This document shows, one piece after another, positions 47,701 through 59,700 of a DNA stretch of 64,000 bases. Numbering within the stretch: position 1 is the stretch's first letter; every line of letters starts with the position of its first letter. Where the stretch lies: the NCBI RefSeq assembly GCF_040802235.1, contig NC_133167.1, positions 17,290,501-17,354,500 on the forward strand. The letters are read 5' to 3'. Made by a program: the position numbers and the translations under genes. The notes below the pieces were generated by a model. The model ran no database searches. It saw only the letters and a program-made list of their open reading frames with translations, and was not told the origin of the DNA. The stretch comes from Manis javanica. Its lineage: Eukaryota > Chordata > Mammalia > Pholidota > Manidae.

Positions 47701-50700
47701 TGAACATACCAAGAGTGCTTTGGAGTATACATTATTGGAAATGTATCTGTCACTGGTTCTCCGTGTTACTTAGGCATCCAGTATCAGTGCCATGGATACA
47801 CAGTGGCTAACTTTTCTACAGTGTTAATTACCAAATATTTATATAGCAGGATTTCTAGCATTTTCTTTTTGTATTTGACATTTTATCTTTCTATTACATA
47901 TTCCCAAATTTTTGCATGTTAACTTTTTGCTTTTGAAACTCTAGTTCTAAATTTAAATTACTGTATGTGTCAGATATACTTTCTCTTAGAAAGAATTGGT
48001 TGATAAGCACTTTGTTTTATCTCTTCCCATTTGTGTTTCTTCACTTTTACAATAATAATGATAAATCTATTTAAGTGATTCAGAATTTTTTGTTTTTGGT
48101 CCAGCCATGAAACCTTCTCAGGGTTCTGGTAATTTTGGAGCTGTTCTGGGCAGCAGAGCCTCACAGAAGGAAACCAACAGGCAGCTTTCTTACTCTGACA
48201 ATCAGGTATGTTCATTTGAATCTTCTTAGCTTTTTAAAAGAGTAATAATCATAGACATACATTCTACAGGGTCATTGCAAGAAGTAGGGTTTAGATGTAA
48301 TGCCTAGTAGTTCTGGCATTGGTAAATCAACAATGCCTAGTAAATCTATCAAGGATATTTTCCATGTACCTGACATTTACCATTTTGGCTCTCTCAATCT
48401 CTGTTTCTGTGAAAATATTTCTAAAATGTATCACATTCGTCACTTACAGTTTATGAGTAAAAAGGTTATGTGGTTTAACCTTCGCTTGATGTGGTCAGTA
48501 TGAACCTCAGTATAGTATAGTTTTTAAAAACATTGGTTTTAGATGTGGGTTTGAGACCTGGTGCTGCCACTTTCTAGCTGTTGGTCATGGGAGAAGTTCC
48601 TTAAGTACCCTCAGTCTGAGTGCCCATCTGTAAAATTGAGACAGCAATAATATTTTAAGGGTTGTGCGAGATAATGCATGTAAAAGTGTTTAGCTCATCA
48701 AAACTGAAGGAATAAAATAGCAGCAGACTCACAGACTCTGAGAGGGACTAATGGTTACCAAAGGGGAGGGGTTGGGGAGAGTCGGGGGAGGTGGGAGAAG
48801 GGGATTAAGAGGCACTATAATGAGCAGTCACAATATAGGTAGGTCACGGGGAAGGCAGTACATCACGGAATAAACAAGTAATGACTATAGCATCTTACTG
48901 CTGATAGACAGTGACTACAATGTAGGGTGGGGTGGGGGTGAGGGCTTGATGATATGGATGAGTGTTGAAACCACAATGTTGTTCATATGAAACCTTCATA
49001 CGATTATATATCAGTGTTACTTTAGTTAAAAAAAAAAAAGTGTTTAGCTCATAATACCGCATCCTAACAACTCTATAAATGTTTGCTGCTGTTATTTCTC
49101 TGGAGCTGTTTGGGTCTGTTCTACATTATGAACTTTGCCCGTCCACTGTATGATACCAGACTGTTTTGTTGAGGTCTTCTGTTTGCTTTTTAAATGGTTT
49201 TTCTTTCATAAACATCATTTAGCCAGCCATGAGACTTGCTGTACATTATTGCAACTCAGCAGTCCTATGTCTTCTAATTTGTTTCACAAAGGGAAACCAG
49301 GTGTAAAATAAGAGAAGCTTTGACTCTCTCCTCTACATAAACATATGAGTTCTCTTTGGCTGTGTGGAGAGGTGATTATTAAGCCCATTTACTAAACTGA
49401 ACTGAACCATGAATAAGATTTCATTTTTGTTTTTTATAGATAGGGTTGTTTTTTTTTTTACATTTCAAGTATAACTGACATTTAGTAAATTGCACACATT
49501 TGAATTGTACAATTTGGTACAGTTGTAAAATCTAGGTGTAAAATCATCACCACAATCAACCTGTGAACATGGCCATAACCCTTAAATTTTCTTTATCCCT
49601 TTTTGTAGTCCTTCCTTTCTGCTCCCTCTCTGGCCCCTATCCCTAAGCCATAAAAAATTTGCTTTCTGTCACTATGGATTAAGTGTGCAAATTTTCTAGA
49701 GTTTTATATAAGTAGAATCAGTATATAATTTTTTTTTGTCTAGCTTTTTCACTCAGTGTAATCACCTTGAGATTCATCCATTTATGGGTAGAAGTTTAAA
49801 GTGTTGGAATATTTAATGTATAAGTTAACATATTTAGCAGGAGCAAATATTTATGTTTTCACAAGTGGTCCCCTTTAGTGGGTTTATAAAATCAGTTCTG
49901 TAGATTGTGACCAGCATTTAATAAAAACAAGAATAAAATGGGAAATATAGTTGACATTTGAAAAACATGGAGGTTAGGGACACCTAGAATGCTTTTTTAA
50001 AAAAGTACTGATGAATGGGCCTTACGCCAGACCAATTAGGCTAGAATCTCTGGAGATGAGTCCCCAGTTGTGGCTATTTTTTTAAAGTTCCCCATATGTG
50101 AATCACTGGTCTAAAAGTATGCCAATTATTTTGAAGATTAAGCTATGTTAAACTTTATTCTTACAGGCCTCTTCAAAAAGAGGAAGTTTGGAGACTAAAG
50201 ACGATATTCCATTTCGAAAGGTTCTTGGTAATCCAGGTAGAGGATCGATTAAGACTGCAGCAGGAAGTGGAATAACTGTCACCCGGAGTGTCCCCTCTTT
50301 GACGTCGACATCAACACCTCTTAGGTCAGGGGTATTAGAAAATAGGTATGATAAACCTTTTTTCTGTCTTATTCATTAGCTGTGCATGTTTATAAAAGTC
50401 TCTCAGGCCTTTTAGAAGGACCAGTAATTTGATAAAAACAAGATTGTCCAGGGAGTAAAGTGTTAGAAGAAGAAAGTATAGAGTGCATTGTTGGTATTTG
50501 TCTAATGTGGTTTATATCAGTGACACCTGTTGAGCATGCAGTATATTGATTTAAATGTGTTGTAGAGAATTGTAGAGAATTGTCACAGTTCTGGTCCTTG
50601 AGTGTGTCAGTTTATACTTTTTAATGATGGGAATTAATGACTTCTTAAAATAACCTTTTTTTCTCTGTTCTCTATAGGACTGAAAAAAGGAAAAGAATGC

Positions 50701-53700
50701 TATCATCGGGATCAGAGTTAAATGAAGATTACCCTAAGGAAAATGATTCATCATCGTAAGTTGTTTTAAGAACCTTTATGATACTAGATCAGGTTTTCTT
50801 ATGTTGGTAATTACAACCACTAGGGAAGATTGAGGGGTGGTGTTCAACTGATGAAAATTCTAAAGGTAGAAGAGCAGAATTTAAAGTGCTTTGTTGACAA
50901 TAGATTGTAGGCTGAACAGGGAGAATTTGTCTGTTGCTGTTGCTTTGGTTATTTCATTGAACTTCTCCCTTTCTAGCTTTTTTCTTTTTATCTGCAATAC
51001 TAAAATGAAGAATAGAGCTAAAGAACTCTACAAAGATTATTTCTTGTTGGCTACTCTTTTAGTGTGAACCCTTTCCCTCTTTCCTTTATTTATAAAAATT
51101 TTTTTTACCTTACTCATGTGAAAATGTACCTTCTTAGCCAAGAGTAAAATGATTTGAACCCTACATAGGTTCTAGGCAAGGAGCATCAATCATTTAGAGG
51201 TATTTTCTGGGTTGAGCAAAAAGGTGGTAGTCTTATAATAGTATAGACACCACCTCACAGTCTTCTTCCTCATCATGGGAGTTTTGTTTTGTCTTTTTGT
51301 CTTTGGGGGAGAAAACTTACTATACAATTATTAGTTAATACCTCAATACCATAACAGAAATCAGTTGATAGTTAACTGGTATCTGAGGTTAAGGGGCCAC
51401 CAGAAAGGAGTTGAAAAAAGCTTAAGAAACTTTATAAAATAATGGGGATCTTAGTTCTGCTGCTGTAACAGATGTAAAAATCTGGATACATGATAGGACT
51501 GATGATCTGAAATTACAATCACCATGGACTCAGATTCCTTCAATCTTGTTGATCTGCCATCCTTAGTAAGTAGCTTCCATTTTGTGAGCCAAGTTAGCCG
51601 ATTCAGCCTCCCCTGTCATATCTGCATTCCTATTGATGGAAAGGAACGAAAGAGCAAAGGGAGGGAATACTGTTTTCCTTTAGGCTGGAAATTGTACATA
51701 CCACTTGGGCATGTATCACATTGGCCAGAGTCATGTGGTCATATCAAGTTATAAGAAAGTCTGGGAAATAAGCTAGCCCAGATCCTAGTATTGTGGCAGA
51801 AGGGTACAGTCATTATTTGGAGACAACTAACACTGCTATAGATTAAAGTATACCCATTCACCATTCTTCCCTTACAAAGGACATTCTTACCCTCATCTTA
51901 ATGAAGACAGCCTCCAGGTCTCATTTAGTCATTGCATCCAGCTCAGAGCCCAGGATCTCTGGGTGATGTGCAATCCTCTCTGTAACATTCAAATGTGCCT
52001 TGGACCATGTGCCTTATGGTCTTGTGCCTAAAAACAAAAAGACATCTTCACTCCATCTCTGTACGCATTTCATTATACATTGCTAGAGAAGGCACAGGAT
52101 AACACAATAAAAATTTCCATTTAGAAAAGGCATGAATAGTAAACTGGAAGAGTCGCTGGTCTACAGCAGTGATGAAATACTGCTGTGCAGAAATTGTGGA
52201 GGCAGTGGAGTAAGTTCTTGGTTAGCCCACATTGCAATATCTGTTCTATCTGCTGGAGAAACTCCCTTGCTAATTGTACTCTGTATGACTTAAGGCTTTG
52301 CCACCTCCTGGTAGGTTTCTTTTGTTGCCTTTCAAGGTCATAGCTGAAGTAGGTTCTGAAGACTGGTCTTGTTTGTGGCCATGCAGCTTTTGTAGACTGT
52401 TTTATGCTGGTGTATTTCTAGAAGTTCAAAAGTGTCTAGGTAGATAACTAGAAGTTTTAGAAGTCTAGAAGCTTCTTAAAGGGTAGAACAAGCAGGCTTT
52501 ATCAGGCTTGAGAAAGAACTGGGGCCAGTCTTTTTGTTGTTGTTTTGGTTTTTTAATTAACTTTTTGACTTTGGAGTAATTTTAGAGTTACAGACAAGTT
52601 GCAAAGATAATACAGAATGTTTCTGTATACCCCTCAACCAGTTTCCCCTAATATTAAAATGAAAGTTGTCTTTTCACGAAACTACTTACCCACTTACCTT
52701 GATCATTGCCTCAGTTTGAGATTCAGAGCAACTGGATTATTTTGGTCCTGTATGGTCTCAGATTACCAGCCAATTTCAGTTCTAGACCATTGGCACAGGG
52801 AGCTGTATTCCTTTTCATCCTTGATTATAAGATGACAAGCTCTTGCCTGAATTTCTCTATCTCAGATAGATAGGACTTTGCTGAAAGCAATAGAAAGCAC
52901 TAACAGAACTGGAGACTAGTGTTTTTACTGTTTCAGTCTTTTAGAGTTTCAGGTTTGTTTAGGATGCTGTTTGCCTCCCAAGACATTACAGACAACAGTT
53001 TTGTAAATATTTTGCCGAGATATAACAAGTCACCAGCTTTTAGTCTATAACATCTGTGTCCTTACCCTCTATCTTCCTATTGAGCTAGTGCTACTTAGTA
53101 GGTTTGTTATGGTAGCACCCCACTTCTAGTAACAAAATTTGTGTATTGAGGTCCAGTTGTGGGGAACAAAATTCATCCTAGCTAGTTTACTCACAAAGGT
53201 ATTTGCATATAAAGAGTATTAAATAGCTTACAGAATCATTAGGAAAGCTGAAAAGATAAGGCTTTAGGTTAAGCTGTCAAGAGTGCTTTTGAGACCATGC
53301 CCCAGATCAGGTCACCAGAGATGTTCCTGGCTGTTGTGAAGCTAACAGCTGAATTGGAGCTGTTGTGAAAGCTGTCATCTCTAGAACCATGCTGCCACTG
53401 TCAAGATTGGAAGTCTTCTATTAAAAACTTGACACCTCGAGGCTCAGAACCTCATCCCCCCTGCTTTGAGAGATATCTTCTGCATCCGTGGATGGTTTAT
53501 TGCCCTCGTCTAGCTTGGATTAACACATAGTCTACAGGCACACACCTAATCATCTACAATTGCTCTCCTACAACACTAAACTATGTTTTCTACCTTTATC
53601 TTGCATCTACCTACCACTTCAGCATTTTATTAAAAATAAAAATAATAATAATAATAAAGGGAGAAATGTGGGATCAACATATAAATCAAGTATAAAAATC

Positions 53701-56700
53701 AAATGAATATTCATATTTGACCTGATTGTTTATAGTTCATAATGCGTGATCAAAACTGAAGGTTTCTGTGATGAATGCCCTTGTACTGTTCACCATGTAA
53801 GAATTTATTCACTATGTAAGAATTCGTTCACCATGTAAGAACTTGTTCTTTATGCTTCAGAAGATTGGAGACTGACGAGAGTTAGGCTTGAGATGGATTA
53901 ATGATTGTACATTGAGCATTGACCCCCCTATACTGAATTTTATTGTTGTTAACAACCATTTGATCAATAAATATGAGAGATGCCCTCTCGAAAAAAAAAA
54001 ACAAAAAACTTGACACCTCTATGATGATGTTTGCCATCAGAAATAATGGAATAACATGGCCTCTGCCTTACTTCCACTCTCCAAATCTTGCACAAGTACA
54101 TGTTATTGCCTTATCTTAAATCACATCCCGAACACTAACTAGAAAATGTTTTCAGCTTTCTTGCTTCTGTAGAACAGAGAGGTAAGTAAAAGGTAGTTGT
54201 AATGGACTGTTGCATGCCAGTCCACTATATCCGCCACACTTTAGGAACATCCCTGTTGTTCCACTTAAAATTCTAATGAGGCGTATATCTCTGATGGGTT
54301 AGTTATACTTGTTCCACCATTATAATTAGATTCTTTTGAAGTTTGGGTTTACTGGAGAAGTTTGAAGTTTGGGCTTCCTTGAAGCAGACTCTTGATGAAT
54401 ATACTTGTTCAAGTGACTTAAGTAAGAAATAGGAAAGACCAGTAACAGGATGAGGAAAGAAGGACAGGAAGCCAACCAAGGGTGCGATCTTAGGTGAAAG
54501 TCCACAGAGAGTAAACTTCATCTTTATCTAGCAGGGCTTGTCCCAACTTGAGGTAAAGAAGATGGGCTTTCATGTTGCCATATTCCACAGTCTTTGGTTA
54601 ACAACTGCCCTAGGGCTTTTGGCTCTGCCTAAATGGCAAAATATTTTAAGTAGCTCAAAGGCAGTCCTCTGAAGAACTACAGGTGCTGGCTTTTGAAAAC
54701 ACATAGTCTGGAGGTGTGAAAAGTACAAAAAGGGATGTGAGGACCTCTGATGGAGCATCACTATTAAGTTCATTCCATTTGATCACAGATTCTTCACATT
54801 GGTGCTTCCTAATTTCTGGGTGTGAATCTTATAAAAGGAAAGTTAGTGGGATAAGCTACAGTCCTTATTGTCCTTATGGCTACAAATAGCCTTGAGGCTA
54901 TAACTGATATTATCATCTCCTTCTCCTTATCCATTCTAGATTTGCTGCATCTTTCACTAACACTTCTGCTGGTCTGGATGGTTTGCCTGGTGGGATGTCT
55001 GAGGTCTTTATCTGTGTGGTCCAAGCCCCTGGTCACCATGTACTTGTCAGGCCATGGTTACTGTAACTGCCCATTCATAGTTAAAACTGAGCATGAGAGC
55101 ACTAAGAGATTCCCTAGTGAAACCCCTTTATTCCAAACATATTCTTCCTGCTCTCATTATATATATAGCAGCAACCCTGCCTCCTTACAATAAAGTCAAT
55201 TACCCTTGCCAGTAGGATAACTTTTCTTTGCCTGTTAATCTGCTGTCATAAGGAGCCTAAAATGACTAGATAGCAGCCAAAGCTTTAGATAAAATGGGAC
55301 TCATACTGTCCCCCTTGGTGAAAAAGTTTCCCCTCTGGCAACCAGGACTTCTAGACCCACAAAATCTAAATTGGGATAGGAAACACCAATTCTCCATGGG
55401 GGTTATTGAGAATGATAATGAGTAGGAACATTCCTACTACTACTCTTTGGTTTCCAGATACATGTATTTTGTATAAATGTAATACATTGTATCTTGAATC
55501 CTAAGCTGTACCTTTAAAGGCTGTTGGAACACCTCATCAGGCCATCAGCTTTGGGGTAGTGTCATTTTGTGGTAACTAGTGGATCCTTTGATTGTATGCC
55601 CCCATTGGATCTCCTTTTCTTTTGCGTAAAGTAGGTTCTTTGTTCTAGGATGATGTTATGTGAGATTTCATGTTAGTAAGTAATAAATCACATGCTTAGG
55701 AGCCCTCAGATAGTGGTGCAGCCAAAGCACTGTGGGCAGGAAAGTTAAAAGCAAACCTAAGATAAATGCCAGTCCCACTCATAACTCGCTGCCTTTTCTA
55801 GAATGGAAGGAACCTGATGTGATCAATTGGTCACCAAATGACTGATGGGTTTTCTTAAGAGAGAATACTCTGTCGGGCTAAGCATCAGTCTCTGCTGCTG
55901 ACCAGTTGGACACTGAGCAGCAGCAGTAGCTAAACCAGGCTTGGTGAAAGGGAGCCCCTGCTGTAGAGTGTGTACATAGCTTTTATCTTCGTCACGAGTG
56001 CTGTTACTCAAGGGCCCTTTGTGCAAGTATTGGGGTGGCTGAGTACAGAGATTGACTGGCATCTATTGAACTAGTTATCTGCCCGTTTGTTTAATATCTC
56101 TTCAGTGGGATTCTTTGGTAAGAGCATTAACATCTGAAACACCTCTTCATCCTTTGTACACACTTCCATAAAGCTATGCATATATCTCTTCAATAAATCA
56201 TTTCTCCCTGATCTTCTAGGTGTGCTCTTTTCAGGTCCCTGATCATCATACAAACTATTTGCCACCATTCCCAAGTCCCTGACCCACTTTCTTCTCCATG
56301 CAAAGCAGACAATGAGGTATCCCTCTGAAACTCTGCATAGTAGATTTCCTCTCACCACCGTCTTTTAGGGCAGTCCCTTAGTGGGGCTATAGTGCAGCAG
56401 CAGTTCATTTTCAGCTTGTACAGATGTACTGAGGTGACCCACCCATGAATCAGGCCCAGATTTTTTCTTTCTCTTGTAGCTAGTCATAGGGAATGCTCAC
56501 AAGCTCGGTTCTTGTTGTCTATTCCTGCTTACTTGGAACTAATCCCTGATACAGCACTCTCATTTTATGATGGATTACTGTTGTAATTTCCTGATTTTAC
56601 AAGTTCAGAGTAGATATGATTCTGAGAGAAATCATAGCACCCACCCAGTTCATGATACCTAGCTTGGGTTTCATAGCCCCTTAATGTCTTTCAGGGTAGT

Positions 56701-59700
56701 GATTTGCCAGTAGCATGCTATACTTTACAAATGATGTATAATTTCTTGCTGCAGACAGCATGGTCTTGCTCTTGAAACCTAAGGATCTGGGCTGCAACTC
56801 TCCTTGGATTAGGGATTCTGCATGGTGTCTTTGTCTTTAAGTTGATAATTAGCTCAGCTGAGCCTATCGTTTTTCTCCCTTGATTAGATCAACACTCATA
56901 GCAAAACCAGCCAGTTTCATAGTCTTTATGATGATTATTCACCTCATATTACTTGTATCAGTTATCTATTGCTGTATAACAGACCACTCAAAACATGGTG
57001 GTTTAAAACAGTAACTGTTACTGCTATGAGTTGATGGTCACTGGAGTGGTTCTGCTTATTTGGGCCAGACTTAGCTGATTATGGCTGGATTCTTTCATTT
57101 TCTCATGCATCCATGGTCAGTTGATGGGTGGACTAGCAATTGGCTGGTCTAGGATGGCTTTACTCGAAGACAGGCTGTTGGCTGGCTAATGATTGGGGTG
57201 ATGAGGGTGATTGGGCCATTTGTATTTCATTTCATCTTCTACCAGGTTAGCCTGGAATTATTCTCATAGCAGAGGCAGGGTTCCAAGAGAGTGAATGGAA
57301 ATTTATAAGATTTAGGATCTTTAGCCTTAGGAACAGGACTTATTCACTGTTATGCCTGTCACATTCTTTTGGGGGGGGAAATCAAAAGAAGAAAAAGCCA
57401 GCCCCATTAAAGGATAGGGAAATAGACTGCATTTCTTGATTGGGGGAGGGGGAATTGGGTTCAAGGAAGGGAATAATTTGGGACATATTTTAAACAACTT
57501 TTAAATATTTTTTAAATGAGGTTCAATTCACATACCATAAGATTCACCTGTTTTAAATGTACAGTTCAATAATTTTTGGTAAATTTATTGAGTTGTTGAA
57601 ACATGACAGTAATCCAGTTTTAGAACATTTCTGTATTGCCAGATCTTTAAGATCCATTGTTCAGTCTACCACATTTCTCAAATGCTAGAGATGTATAAGC
57701 CATATCCTCTTCTACTCTGTTCCATCCCAATTCACTACAGATGAAAAGTTTTAGTAATTGTAACACTATAGGATGCCAGAGGTGTTACTGCCAGTAATGG
57801 GATTTCTGTTGCCATTGCCAAATAAGTGGTCCAGTTCCAGAATCCTGACTTTAGTGTGTGCTTTCTTAGGCCCATTTCTAGTACCAGCTGAGGAAATCAA
57901 GTTCCCCAGAAGCAGACCTTGAAATGCAGATGAATTTGCGAGTGATTCATTAAGAAAGTGCTTCCAGGGGTTACCAGAAAGGAAGTGGGGGAAGCAAGAC
58001 AGTGAAGTATAGGAAACAAAGCATTAGTGGGATCTTAGGGAAAAATCATGCCAAGTTAGGCTTCATCCTAATCCCAGAGAGAAAATCTATTATATAAATT
58101 TTATCTTACCGTTTTCTAATGCAGAGCAAGGGAACTGGGCTTCTATGCTCTAGCATTTGACCTTACTTGTGACTCTCAGAGTGCAGGCAAAGTAGCTCCA
58201 GTAGCTTGAGAACAGTCCTCTGAAGAAGAACCGTAGGTACTGGCTATTGAAAACATACCTAAATTGGTATGGGTGGGAGGACACAAAAATGGGGTCAAAG
58301 GGAATCTGGTGGAGCATCTTTGTTGTCAGTTACAGGATTTACATATTGATGGTTCTCCTAAAATTAGCACTTTTAATCAAAGCATGGGCATTTATCTGAA
58401 CAGACCCAGTCTACTTATATTGTTCAGGTGTTTGGGAATAATAGGGGAAAAATGGGTTATAAGAAATGTTGACTTTGTGTTCCTGAACTTAAAATAGTTT
58501 AATCACTATTAATTGATAGGATGCTCACATTTAGTAAATAGTATTTCAAGTCATACAGACTATAAGAGCACTTGGGATTTTGTTTTACTTTTTAAACCTA
58601 TTTAGTATCAAGCTTGAATAGTTTACCTCTTGATTCTTTTGGTCTCAGTAGCTGAATCATTCATCTGGTCTTGCATTTGGCTAAGTAAGTCCATGTAATT
58701 TTACTGTCTCTGGTTTGACTTCTTATAAAGAAAATGTTTCTTCATTTTTGCCTTATTACCAGGGTTATGGATTGAATTGCCTTTTGCCTTGGTAATGAAA
58801 ACTTACTTTCATGATATTCATTTACTTAAGTCTCTGACCTCTTGTAACCTAACTTCCAAGCAAATCAATGAGTTCAGCACTTGAAATGTAAATTTTTTAA
58901 AAATCCATTTAAAATTAAGAACTATATCTTTATACACCTATGTATATTGAGTTAAATTGTTAACTGCAGCAACAACAAGGCCATGACAGATCCCTCAAGA
59001 AAGTATTTAATCAGCAGTCGAGAGAAGCAACTGAGTTTGAAGCAGTCAGAAGAGAATAGGACACCAGGTAAGTCCTGTTTGGTCTTTATGTAAAATACTC
59101 ATTTATTATATGATGTATTAGACTAGAAATAAAAACCTAAACTGGGACATAATCTCTCTACATTATTACAGGAATACTGCATAATTCAGTACTAGTTTTT
59201 GGGTACCAAATTGTGTCTAGTACTTGGTTAAAATACTTTAAAGTGTTAGAAATATGGGAATTATTACTCTATTTACAAAGCATGTAGGCCTTACCTTCTT
59301 CCTATTTAACTGCCTAGAATTAAATTCCTTTGTCAAAGTAATTGGACCATAGAATGAATTCAAGGAGTTAAAATGGTTGAAATTAAAGTTCATCAATATT
59401 GCTACATACATGAAGTTCCAGAAGATCTTGTAATTATTGCCTAAAGCAGTTGTTTAAGCTCACCTTGTACCCCGTTTTTACAAAAACTGTAAGCTAGACT
59501 GCCAATGAATTTCCAGCATTTAAATATCTTTCTGATCTTCTGAACTCCTTAGAGACTCAGTTATCTGCTATTGATTTGAATATTTTGCCAACCTAAAATT
59601 AAATTGAAGCAAGCTCAAATGGTTCAACATTGGCATGATTTTGATAAATTAAAGAGTTTAAGAGAATTCATTTGGTCAAGAGGCTAGGAACATTCTCCTT

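Larger units (their letters stand above)
54350..58340. other. USP37 intron with a diverged direct repeat pair
   Basis: CAGTCCTCTGAAGAA, then TACTGGC/TGCTGGC and TTGAAAACA, occurs at about 54,662-54,704 and again at 58,214-58,256, both followed by GGTGGAGCATC-like text. This could be an old LTR pair or a duplicated repeat. No coding relic was recognised between them. Confidence 0.35.
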
